Shown here piece by piece: positions 12,171 through 19,170 of a stretch of DNA of 64,000 nt. The position numbers and the translations under genes are program-made. Positions within the stretch are counted from its first letter, which is position 1, and each line of letters opens with the position of its first letter. The stretch comes from Eubacteriales bacterium (GTDB lineage: Bacteria; Bacillota; Clostridia; Christensenellales; CAG-138), in the NCBI GenBank assembly GCA_021373115.1, contig JAJFTI010000020.1:62001-126000 (forward strand), given 5' to 3'. The notes under the pieces were generated by a model. It ran no database searches. It saw only the letters and a list, made by a program, of their open reading frames with translations, and had not been told where the DNA came from.

Positions 12171-12247
12171 GCCTCCTTAGCTCAGCTGGCTAGAGCACCT
12201 GACTCTTAATCAGGGTGTCCAGGGTTCGAATCCCTGAGGGGGTACCA
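12171..12247 (+). tRNA. tRNA-Lys (CTT), second identical copy
   Basis: Base-for-base identical to 11895-11971, including CCA and the two acceptor-stem wobbles. No separate promoter is evident in the 55 bases before it, so it is probably cotranscribed. A terminator follows immediately. Confidence 0.97.
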
Positions 12248-12249
12248 CG

Positions 12250-12278
12250 ACCCGTGCGAAACATCGCGCGGGTTTTTT
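12250..12278 (+). terminator. Terminator of the tRNA cluster
   Basis: ACCCGTGCG (12250-12258) pairs with CGCGCGGGT (12265-12273) with one G-U pair, followed by a run of T to 12278. Confidence 0.85.
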
Positions 12279-12348
12279 ATCGCTTGGCGCGAATTGACAG
12301 GCCAGGCAGTTCGGTGTTATCCTCAATCGGGGAGAACGGTAAAAAACA

Positions 12349-13077
12349 ATGCAAACAATCTTACTAAAAAAAACGGATCGCCTCTCTGCCGCGCTGGACA
12401 TCCCGCGCGGGATCACATCCATCGTAGGCGGCGGCGGAAAAACCACGCTGATGCTCCGGCTTGCGCGTGAATTGAGCGAAAGCGGCGCCCGCGTGATCGT
12501 AACCACCACGACGCATATCTTTCCGCCGGAAGGCATCGCTGCGCTGGCAAACGCCGCCATACCGGAAATTGAAACCACGCTGGAGCGCGAACGGCTGCTC
12601 TGTCTCGGTACGCCTTGCGGGGACGGCAAGCTAGCGGCGCCGGACATTCCTATGGAGAAACTCGCGGAACTGGCGGATCATGTACTCGTCGAGGCGGACG
12701 GGGCAAAGCGGCTTCCGCTGAAAGCCCCGGCGAACCACGAACCGGTCATTCCGGCGCAAACGAAACTGGTTGTCGCGGTTGCGGGATTGGACGGCCTTGG
12801 GAAATCGATCGGAGAATCCGCGTTTCGGCCGGCGCTCTATGCGGCATTGCTTGGCGAGAACGAAGAGCACCGTCTGACCGCGAGCGATCTGGCATACGTA
12901 CTGGTGCACGAAAACGGTCAGCGAAAAGGCGTTCAAGCGGGCATTCGGTTTTGTATCGTACTCAACAAGGCCGATGACGAAGAAAGAACGCGCGCAGCGC
13001 TGGAAGTTGCCCTGCAAGTACAGCAAACGAAAGCAGAGCGCATAATCATCACCGCGCTCGGCAATTTCAACGAATGA
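12349..13077 (+). CDS. yqeC: YqeC-like selenium-dependent hydroxylase accessory protein
   Basis: 242-aa cytoplasmic P-loop protein with GGGGKTTLML near residue 28 and a TTTTHIF element after it. A conserved VEADGAKRLPLKAP segment lies in the middle and a C-terminal VLNKADDEE segment resembles an NKxD nucleotide-binding motif. The family (putative selenium-dependent hydroxylase accessory protein YqeC) occurs with yqeB and selD in genomes with selenium-dependent molybdenum hydroxylases; its biochemical activity is not established. It is first of three same-strand genes yqeC-yqeB-selD. GGGGAG lies upstream but rather far from ATG 12349. Confidence 0.9.
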   Translation: MQTILLKKTDRLSAALDIPRGITSIVGGGGKTTLMLRLARELSESGARVIVTTTTHIFPPEGIAALANAAIPEIETTLERERLLCLGTPCGDGKLAAPDIPMEKLAELADHVLVEADGAKRLPLKAPANHEPVIPAQTKLVVAVAGLDGLGKSIGESAFRPALYAALLGENEEHRLTASDLAYVLVHENGQRKGVQAGIRFCIVLNKADDEERTRAALEVALQVQQTKAERIIITALGNFNE

Positions 13078-13113
13078 GGATGGAAATTATCAAATGAAAA
13101 CGGGTATTGCGAA

Positions 13114-13923
13114 ATGGTAATTTGGGTTCGCGGCGCGGGGGATCTTGCGTCCGGCATAGCATATCGTCTGCATCAAAGCGGATTTTCGGTTGTGTTGAGT
13201 GATCTGGCGGTTCCAACGTCGATCCGCCGAACGGTTTGTTTTTCGGAAGCGATCATCAAGGGAACGACGACAGTAGAGAACGTAACCGCCGAACGGGCAA
13301 AGGACGCGGACGAAGCAAAGCGGATTCTGTCGCGCGGCAATCTTGCCGTTCTGGCCGATCCGGATGGGGAACAGGCAAAGCGGCTCCACCCTAAGGCGGT
13401 TGTGGACGCGATTCTGGCAAAGCGAAATCTTGGCACGAAAATTACGGACGCGGAAATCGTCGTCGGCGTAGGGCCGGGTTTCACGGCGGGGAAAGACTGC
13501 CACGCGGTTGTCGAAACCATGCGCGGGCACACGCTTGGCCGCGTTTATCACGAAGGATCCGCGCTGCCGGACACGGGAATTCCCGGAAACATTGGCGGCT
13601 TCACGCTGGAGCGGCTGCTCCGCGCGCCGTGTGCCGGCAAATTTCGCGGCGTAAAGCGGATTGGGGACGTGGTTAGCGCGGGTGAAATCTGCGCGTATGT
13701 GGAAAAACAGCCGATTGTTACGCGAATTTCAGGCGTACTGCGAGGCCTGCTGCCGGATGGCATTGAAGTATGGGAAGGAATGAAGAGCGGGGATGTGGAC
13801 CCGCGCTGCGAAGTTTCCCATTGCTATATGATTTCGGATAAAGCGCTCTCCATCGGCGGCGGCGTTCTCGAGGCGGTTCTGCATGGTTTAGCGCAGGGAG
13901 GTTACGAATGGAAGCACAGGTAA
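13114..13923 (+). CDS. yqeB: YqeB-family selenium-dependent molybdenum hydroxylase maturation protein
   Basis: 269 aa, beginning with a Rossmann-like WVRGAGDLASGIAYRLHQSGF and containing VGVGPGFTAGKDCHAVVETMRGH near the middle. This matches the EF2563/YqeB family of selenium-dependent molybdenum hydroxylase systems. The family is thought to act in loading selenium onto the molybdenum centre, related to XdhC-type maturation; the exact step is unknown. It lies 36 bp after yqeC and overlaps selD by 16 bp. Its start codon overlaps the stop of an 8-codon ORF (13094-13120) that carries the better SD, which may couple translation. Confidence 0.92.
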   Translation: MVIWVRGAGDLASGIAYRLHQSGFSVVLSDLAVPTSIRRTVCFSEAIIKGTTTVENVTAERAKDADEAKRILSRGNLAVLADPDGEQAKRLHPKAVVDAILAKRNLGTKITDAEIVVGVGPGFTAGKDCHAVVETMRGHTLGRVYHEGSALPDTGIPGNIGGFTLERLLRAPCAGKFRGVKRIGDVVSAGEICAYVEKQPIVTRISGVLRGLLPDGIEVWEGMKSGDVDPRCEVSHCYMISDKALSIGGGVLEAVLHGLAQGGYEWKHR

Positions 13924-14942
13924 AATTGACGAAACTGTCCAGCTGCGCAGGCTGTGGCGCGAAGGTCGGCGCGGGAACGCTTTCCCGATTGCTGGGTGAT
14001 CTGCCGACACATGCCGACCCGAATCTGCTGGTCGGGTTCGACCGTTCGGACGATGCTTCCGTTTACCGCGTCAGCGATGAACTGGCGCTTGTGCAGACGG
14101 TGGATTTTTTTCCGCCGATTGTGGACGATCCGTTCACGTTCGGTCAGATCGCGGCAACCAATGCGCTTTCGGATGTATATGCCATGGGCGGCGAGCCGAA
14201 ACTGGCGCTCAATCTGCTCTGTGTGCCGGAGAAAATGCCACAAAGCGCGGTAAAGGGGATTCTTGCGGGCGGGTACAGCAAGGTATTTGAAGCGGGCGCA
14301 ATCATCACCGGCGGCCACAGCATCTTCGACGAAGTGCCGAAATACGGGTTATCGGTTACTGGATTCGTACATCCCGACCGGTTCTTTAAAAATCTTGGCG
14401 CGCGCGAAGGCGATGTGCTCTTTCTGACGAAACCGCTGGGCACGGGAATCCTGACCACGGCGGAAAAAGCGGAAATGTTGGAACTCGGCGAAATCGACCG
14501 CGCGATAACAATCATGACAACCCTGAACAGGGGCGCGCGCGACTGCGCGGTGTGTTACCGCGTTCATGCCTGCACAGACGTGACCGGGTTTTCGCTTATG
14601 GGGCACATGTTGGAGATGATGCAGGGGTCGGACGTCTCCGCGCGCGTGGAAACCGGCGCGATCGACTTTCTCCCGCGCGTGCTGGAGTTCGCCAATATGG
14701 GTCTGCTGCCCGCGGGCGTTTATCGTAACCGCGCGTTTGCCGAACCGTATGTGGACGAGGAAAACCTGCCGCTCCCGGTGCGGGACGCGCTCTTTGACCC
14801 GCAGACTTCCGGCGGACTGCTCCTTGCCGTCGATCCAAAGGACGCGGACGCGATGGAGCGCGATTTGAAAGCGAGCGTACCCAGTGCGCAGCGGATCGGA
14901 ACCGTGCTGGCAAAAGGTGACAAATCGATTTATCTGATCTAG
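13908..14942 (+). CDS. selD: Selenide, water dikinase
   Basis: Makes selenophosphate from selenide and ATP; cytoplasmic. 344 aa, usual length. The N-terminal active-site region reads SSCAGCGAKVG, where C16 and K19 correspond to the catalytic Cys and Lys of E. coli SelD; this copy has Cys, not selenocysteine. Further family segments include GFDRSDDASVY, QTVDFFPPIVDDPFTFGQIAATNALSD-type AIRS motifs and DPQTSGGLL at the C-terminus. SD GGGAGG precedes ATG 13908. It is embedded with yqeC/yqeB, and no selA, selB or selC is in the window. That context fits selenophosphate use for a labile selenium cofactor rather than only for selenocysteine. Confidence 0.96.
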   Translation: MEAQVKLTKLSSCAGCGAKVGAGTLSRLLGDLPTHADPNLLVGFDRSDDASVYRVSDELALVQTVDFFPPIVDDPFTFGQIAATNALSDVYAMGGEPKLALNLLCVPEKMPQSAVKGILAGGYSKVFEAGAIITGGHSIFDEVPKYGLSVTGFVHPDRFFKNLGAREGDVLFLTKPLGTGILTTAEKAEMLELGEIDRAITIMTTLNRGARDCAVCYRVHACTDVTGFSLMGHMLEMMQGSDVSARVETGAIDFLPRVLEFANMGLLPAGVYRNRAFAEPYVDEENLPLPVRDALFDPQTSGGLLLAVDPKDADAMERDLKASVPSAQRIGTVLAKGDKSIYLI

Positions 14943-14965
14943 AAGTTTTGGTTTGAAAATGATAA

Positions 14966-15009
14966 AAATGCTGTCTAGGTAAGAGGAACTCCGCCTGGCA
15001 GTATTTTTT
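14966..15009 (+). terminator. Terminator after selD
   Basis: AATGCTGTC pairs with GGCAGTATT (two G-U wobbles), extended by AGG/CCT, followed by TTTTTT. It lies between selD and the converging class V aminotransferase gene. Confidence 0.7.
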
Positions 15010-15017
15010 GATGCTTA

Positions 15018-16190
15018 TTAACCGAGAATCTCCTGCAGCGCTGCGAGGGCCGCATCGATCTCCTCTTCGTTGTTGGAGCTGTTGAACGAAAATCGAACCG
15101 TTCCCTGCGGGAAGGTGCCATAGGTTTTGTGCGCGTTTGGAGCGCAGTGCAGTCCGCAGCGCGTCAGAATGCCGTACTCGTTCGCAAGCCGGTCGGCGAC
15201 TTCCGCATTATCGCGAATACGGGTGCAATCGATGGAAACGACCCCGACGCGGCGTGAAACGTCTCGCGTTCCAATGCTGCGAATTCCGCTGAATCCGTCC
15301 AATCCGGCAAGAAAACGCCGAAGCAACGCGTTCTCCCGCTCCTGCCGCAAAGACACTCCTTCGGAAAGCAGCGAAAGGAGCGCGGCGTTCAGACCGTATA
15401 TACCGGGCAGATTCGGCGTTCCGCTCTCAAAGCGATCCGGCATATAGCGCGGCTGCAGCTCGCTGTCCGAGTCGCTTCCCGTACCGCCGGTAATCAACGG
15501 ATCAAGATGCGCGGCAAATGCGGGGGAAAGAAGCATCGCGCCGATTCCGCTCGGCCCGCGGATCCCCTTGTGACCCGGAACGCAGAGCACGTCGATCATT
15601 TGGCTGGAAAGATCGATCGGCATGTGCCCGGCTGTCTGCGCGGCATCCACGACAAGACAGATTCCGTGACTGTGGCAGAGCTTTCCGGCTTCCTGAATGG
15701 GAAAGACCGTTCCGCTGACGTTGGAGGCGTGGGTCAGCACCATGAACTTTGTGTTTGGGCGGATCAGACGTTCCGCGGCGGAAAGATCCAGTTCGTCGTC
15801 TCCGGTCAGCGGAATCCGGTCGAAGCTGACCCCGCGTTCCAGCAGCTGCGTAAGCGGGCGCATAACGCCGTTGTGTTCCAGCGGGCTGACGAGCACATGG
15901 TCGCCGGGGCGAAGATACCCTTTTATAACCAGATTGAGCGAAACTGTTTGCCCGGGCGTGAAAATTACGTGTGTCGGATCACAAAAACCGAAAAGAGCGC
16001 AGAGCTGCTCCCGCGTTTCGAGAACGCGAAGCGACGCATCCGTCGCGGGTGCATACGTCGAGCGGTTGACATTTGCGCAGACCTCGTCGATGTAGGCGCG
16101 CATCGCGTCGCCAACGCCGTCCGCTTTCGGCCGGGAGGTTGCCGCCTGATCCAGATAAATGATTTGATTCGATAATTTTTTTTGAGACAA
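15018..16190 (-). CDS. Class V aminotransferase: cysteine desulfurase / selenocysteine lyase-like
   Basis: PLP enzyme of the SufS/CsdB-like group, expected to release sulfur or selenium from (seleno)cysteine. About 390 aa. Landmarks: IYLDQAATSRPK at the N-terminus, VDAAQTAGHMPID, PLP lysine in CVPGHKGIRGPSGIG, and the mobile catalytic Cys in RCGLHCAPNAHKTYG. The frame opens at GTG 16205, but SD GTGAGG sits ideally before TTG 16190, which I chose. It lies between selD and yedE on the opposite strand. The location suggests that it supplies selenium to SelD, as inferred for similar enzymes in selenium loci; a general desulfurase role is also possible. Confidence 0.9.
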   Translation of the reverse strand: MSQKKLSNQIIYLDQAATSRPKADGVGDAMRAYIDEVCANVNRSTYAPATDASLRVLETREQLCALFGFCDPTHVIFTPGQTVSLNLVIKGYLRPGDHVLVSPLEHNGVMRPLTQLLERGVSFDRIPLTGDDELDLSAAERLIRPNTKFMVLTHASNVSGTVFPIQEAGKLCHSHGICLVVDAAQTAGHMPIDLSSQMIDVLCVPGHKGIRGPSGIGAMLLSPAFAAHLDPLITGGTGSDSDSELQPRYMPDRFESGTPNLPGIYGLNAALLSLLSEGVSLRQERENALLRRFLAGLDGFSGIRSIGTRDVSRRVGVVSIDCTRIRDNAEVADRLANEYGILTRCGLHCAPNAHKTYGTFPQGTVRFSFNSSNNEEEIDAALAALQEILG

Positions 16191-16314
16191 TATCGTTATC
16201 CTCACTTGTGTATAACGAAATCATATGCTATAGTATACGTGAACCAGAGGAAAACGGCAACGATTAATATCTTGTTTTTCTTGGTAAATCAAAATTAGGA
16301 TTCAAAAGAAGCGG

Positions 16315-16342
16315 CTTGCGAGGGAGTTTCGCAAGGTATTTT
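16315..16342 (+). promoter_or_regulatory. Leader hairpin before yedE (possible attenuator)
   Basis: CTTGCGA (16315-16321) pairs exactly with TCGCAAG (16329-16335), followed by GTATTTTC, 36 bases before yedE. It could be a weak intrinsic terminator in the leader. The remaining intergenic sequence from 16206 is AT-rich, and its promoter is not clear. Confidence 0.4.
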
Positions 16343-16377
16343 CAGTTAACCTAAAAAAGACAATAAGGAAAAAGCAC

Positions 16378-17430
16378 ATGAAGAAACGAAACATTTGGGT
16401 CATACTGACGGGGTTCGTCATCGGCGTAGCCGCGCTGGCGCTGACCGAGCTGGGAAACCCCGGCAACATGGGGTTCTGTATCGCCTGTTTCATACGCGAT
16501 ATATCCGGCGCGCTCAAACTGCACTCGGCGGAGGCTGTGCAGTATGTCCGCCCGGAGATCGTCGGAATGATCCTCGGCGCGACGATCGTTTCGATCCTCG
16601 CCAAGGAATTCAAGCCGCGCGGGGGTTCTTCACTGATGACGCGGTTTGTTCTGGCAATCGTTGTGATGGTCGGCGCGCTGATGTTCCTTGGCTGTCCGCT
16701 GCGCATGATGCTGCGTATTGGCGGCGGTGATCTGAACGCGCTGATCGGTCTGGTTGGATTTATCGCGGGCATCTTCGTTGGAACACTCTGGCTGCGCGGC
16801 GGTTTTACGCTCAAGCGCGCCTATGCGCAGAGCTTAACGGAGGGCAGCGTCCTGCCCGCCGCCGTCGCGGTGCTGATGGCGCTGGCTGCGTTTCTTCCTT
16901 CGCTGTTTGCAGCAAGCGAATCCGGCCCGGGTTCCGCGCACGCGCCGATTCTGATTTCGCTTGGCGTTGGGCTTGTCGTTGGCGGGCTTTGCCAGCGCTC
17001 CCGTTTCTGCACCGTTGCCGCGAGCCGGGACGCAATGCTGTTTAAAGACTTTTCCATGCTCTGGGGATTTCTCGCGGTCATCGTTACCAGTATTGCCGGC
17101 AACCTGATCCTCGGCAAGTTCCATCTTTCGTTTGCCGACCAGCCGGTTGCGCATACGGATGGAATCTGGAACTTCCTGGGTATGGCGCTCGTCGGATGGG
17201 GCAGCGTGCTGCTCGGCGGCTGCCCGCTGCGGCAGGTGATTCTCGCGGGCGAAGGTAATTCGGATGCGGCGGTTACGGTAACCGGATTTCTCGTGGGTGC
17301 GGCAATCTGCCACAATTTCGGGCTTGCCTCCTCCGCAAAAGGGCCAACGGCGAACGGCATGATCGCGGTAATTGCGGGCTTTGTGATCCTGGCAGTCATT
17401 GGACTGGCAAACAGAGAGAGGACGGTATGA
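16378..17430 (+). CDS. yedE: YedE-family putative selenium transporter
   Basis: 350-aa inner-membrane protein with about nine to ten hydrophobic segments and two related halves. Each half contains a Cys-bearing motif: LGCPLRMMLRIGGGD in the first and LGGCPLRQVILAGEGNSDA in the second, with CQRSRFCTVAASRD between them. This is the YeeE/YedE (DUF395) fold, and the selenium-linked subgroup occurs with yedF and selD. It is expected to import a selenium compound, or sulfur in other subgroups. SD AAGGAA precedes ATG 16378. It overlaps the TusA-like gene by ATGA, so the two are translationally coupled. Confidence 0.92.
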   Translation: MKKRNIWVILTGFVIGVAALALTELGNPGNMGFCIACFIRDISGALKLHSAEAVQYVRPEIVGMILGATIVSILAKEFKPRGGSSLMTRFVLAIVVMVGALMFLGCPLRMMLRIGGGDLNALIGLVGFIAGIFVGTLWLRGGFTLKRAYAQSLTEGSVLPAAVAVLMALAAFLPSLFAASESGPGSAHAPILISLGVGLVVGGLCQRSRFCTVAASRDAMLFKDFSMLWGFLAVIVTSIAGNLILGKFHLSFADQPVAHTDGIWNFLGMALVGWGSVLLGGCPLRQVILAGEGNSDAAVTVTGFLVGAAICHNFGLASSAKGPTANGMIAVIAGFVILAVIGLANRERTV

Positions 17431-17642
17431 ACATGGATATCGTAGACGCAAGAGGGCTGCTCTGTCCCGAACCGGTCGTTCTGACCCAGCGGGCAATTAA
17501 GAATGGAACGGCGGCGCTTACCGTTCTGGTGGATGCGGTTGCGGCGCGGGAAAACGTAACCCGATTTGCCGCGTCCCGCGGATATGCCGTATCGGTCAGC
17601 GAGCAAAACGGGGAGTTCAAACTGGAACTCTCAAAGAAATGA
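17427..17642 (+). CDS. yedF: TusA/YedF-like sulfur (selenium) carrier protein
   Basis: 71-aa TusA-fold protein with the hallmark DARGLLCPEPVVLTQRAI; the CPxP cysteine carries a persulfide or perselenide. It is shorter than full-length YedF, which has an extra C-terminal domain; here that domain is absent and DUF3343 follows as a separate gene. It overlaps yedE by ATGA and is itself overlapped by the DUF3343 gene, giving a tight three-gene unit. Transfer of selenium from the desulfurase/lyase to SelD or to the hydroxylase factors is a reasonable inference. Confidence 0.92.
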   Translation: MNMDIVDARGLLCPEPVVLTQRAIKNGTAALTVLVDAVAARENVTRFAASRGYAVSVSEQNGEFKLELSKK

Positions 17643-17884
17643 CGGAGTATATCGCAACGTTTCACACGCACCTATCGGCCATGCGCACGCAGCGTTCGCT
17701 CGTAAAGCTGGGGATCAGCGCGCGTCTATCGCCGGTTCCTCGTTCATTGAGCGCCAGCTGCGGTACCTGCGTCGTATATTCGGCGGAGGATCCGCATCTG
17801 GAGCAGATGGATCAAGACGTAGAGCGCGTGGCCGAACGGATGCCCAGGGAAGGAACGTTTCAGGAACTGCTATATCGAGAGTAA
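17639..17884 (+). CDS. DUF3343 putative Se/S carrier-like protein
   Basis: 81-aa protein matching the DUF3343 pattern. It starts YIATFHTHLSAMRTQRSLVKLGI, continues with an arginine/proline stretch ARLSPVPRSLSASCGTCVVY, and ends in an acidic helix. The pair of cysteines in SCGTC is a likely carrier or thiol site. DUF3343 proteins recur beside TusA-like and YedE genes in selenium loci, where a chalcogen-carrier role has been proposed but not proved. ATG 17639 overlaps the stop of yedF (ATGA). A strong terminator follows, closing the yedE-yedF-DUF3343 operon. Confidence 0.85.
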   Translation: MTEYIATFHTHLSAMRTQRSLVKLGISARLSPVPRSLSASCGTCVVYSAEDPHLEQMDQDVERVAERMPREGTFQELLYRE

Positions 17885-17898
17885 ATCCGATGGTCTGG

Positions 17899-17932
17899 AT
17901 CGGGCGTGGGGGGAATCCCATGCCCGATTTTT
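17899..17932 (+). terminator. Terminator of the yedE operon
   Basis: ATCGGGCGTGGG (17899-17910) pairs with CCCATGCCCGAT (17917-17928) with one G-U pair, followed by TTTTT. Confidence 0.88.
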
Positions 17933-18010
17933 CGGTGCCTTTAACAAATTTTGCGGCGCTTTGAAAAATATGTTTTAGAATATGTTTTCGACGCCGATAA
18001 AGAATATTTA

Positions 18011-18039
18011 TTTACCCTGCGGAGAAAATAGGGTATGAT
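18011..18039 (+). promoter_or_regulatory. Candidate promoter of the Tim44-like gene
   Basis: -35 TTTACC (18011-18016), a 17-base spacer and -10 TATGAT (18034-18039), 37 bases before the start codon, in an AT-rich stretch. Confidence 0.5.
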
Positions 18040-18076
18040 AATTTCGTATTTATTCTGAAGCACAGGGGGATTCAAG

Positions 18077-19033
18077 ATGAACAGGAAACGATTCGTTCGC
18101 TTATTGATTCTTCTATTCGCGCTGGCCTTTTGCCTGTCGCTCGGCGCTTATTCGCTTGCGGACGCTGGGAATTTTTCCGGCGGTTCCGACTGGGGCGGTG
18201 GCGGTTCCAGCTGGGGCGGCGGCTCCGACTGGGGCAGTTCGAGCTGGGATTCCGGTTCCAGTTGGAGTAGCGGGTCTACCTATTCGGACAGCGGCTCCTC
18301 CTATTCGTCGGACGGCTCCGATTCACTCGGCTGTCTGGGCGGAAATCTGTTTACGGTGATCATGGTCGTGATCGTCGTGATCGTTGTCCTGCGGTATCTG
18401 CGTTCCGGTAAGAACAACGGCGGTTCCTCGGTTTATACGGCCGCGGCGGAAGAACCGGGTCTGCCGATTGAAACCCTCAAGCAGAAGGATCCGGCCTTCA
18501 ACGAGCAGATCCTGCTCGAAAAGGTTGGCAACCAGTACATCCAGATGCAGAACGCCTGGCAGGCGAAGCAGTGGGAGCCGATGCGCGCGATCATGACGGA
18601 CGCGCTGTATAACCAGATGGCACGGCAGCTGCAGACGCTGATCGACGCGAAGCAGACGAACCATGTCGATCGGATTGCCGTTCTTGAAACGCGGATCGTT
18701 CGCTACGCGGTGGAAGGCGACAACGACGTTCTCGTGGTCCGGCTCTCAACACGCATTACCGACTATACAACGGACGACCGGACGGGTGCGATTGTCAGCG
18801 GCAGCACGTCCCGCGAGCTGTTTATGGTCTACGATTGGAAGCTCACGCGTCAGAAGGACAAAAAGACGCTGGTGCAGCCGAGTGTAACGCAGATCAGCTG
18901 TCCGAACTGCGGCGCGCCGCTGGATATCAACCATACCGGCAAATGCCCGTACTGCGGAACGGTCGTCACACTCTCGGATCACGACTGGGCGCTTTCGGTA
19001 ATCAAGGGAATTTCACAGAGAACCGTCGGTTAA
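18077..19033 (+). CDS. Membrane protein with Gly/Ser/Trp-rich segment, Tim44-like domain and zinc ribbon
   Basis: 318 aa. An N-terminal signal-like segment (1-28) is followed by a low-complexity region made of GGSDWGGG/GSSW repeats (about 33-85). A TM lies near 92-107 (LFTVIMVVIVVIVVLRYL), followed by a Tim44-like (DUF/TIM44, PF04280-type) domain covering about 125-265 that begins DPAFNEQILLEKVGNQYIQMQNAWQ. A C-terminal zinc ribbon CPNCG-x9-CPYCG ends the protein. In this family the Tim44-like domain is thought to face the cytoplasm; membrane quality control or transport has been suggested, but the role is unknown. SD AGGGGG precedes ATG 18077. A strong terminator follows. Confidence 0.8.
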   Translation: MNRKRFVRLLILLFALAFCLSLGAYSLADAGNFSGGSDWGGGGSSWGGGSDWGSSSWDSGSSWSSGSTYSDSGSSYSSDGSDSLGCLGGNLFTVIMVVIVVIVVLRYLRSGKNNGGSSVYTAAAEEPGLPIETLKQKDPAFNEQILLEKVGNQYIQMQNAWQAKQWEPMRAIMTDALYNQMARQLQTLIDAKQTNHVDRIAVLETRIVRYAVEGDNDVLVVRLSTRITDYTTDDRTGAIVSGSTSRELFMVYDWKLTRQKDKKTLVQPSVTQISCPNCGAPLDINHTGKCPYCGTVVTLSDHDWALSVIKGISQRTVG

Positions 19034-19050
19034 CGGCACACAGAAAAGTA

Positions 19051-19086
19051 AAAACCGCCGTCCCTTTCAAGGGACGGCGGTTTTTT
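19051..19086. terminator. Bidirectional terminator
   Basis: AAAACCGCCGTCCC and GGGACGGCGGTTTT form a 14-bp perfect stem around the loop TTTCAA, with T-runs on both strands. It can end the Tim44-like gene and the converging secreted protein gene. Confidence 0.92.
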
Positions 19087-19095
19087 CCTGCTTAT

Positions 19096-19170
19096 AAAAA
19101 AGCGATTTCTATAAAAGCGATCATAATAAAAACGATCTTTATAGAAACGATCTTGCTAAAAAGATTATGG
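19096..19170. repeat. Five-copy degenerate 15-bp tandem repeat
   Basis: Units spaced exactly 15 bp carry the core (A)RCGATC/T in an A-rich context: cores start near 19102, 19117, 19132, 19147 and 19162. The last unit runs into the stop codon (19165-19167) of the minus-strand gene. The block therefore lies in that gene's 3' untranslated region, before the shared terminator. Confidence 0.75.

Noticed and set aside
11895..12278. tRNA cluster as the attachment site of a genomic island
   Set aside because: No integrase, no direct repeat of a tRNA end at a distance, and the following DNA has the same composition and holds the selenium locus on both sides of normal genes.
14966..15009. Possible riboswitch between selD and the class V lyase
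   Set aside because: It is positioned at the 3' ends of two converging genes and has a plain stem plus T-run, so a terminator explains it.
19096..19170. Short tandem repeats as a CRISPR array
   Set aside because: The period is 15 bp without spacers of unique sequence, and no cas genes are near.
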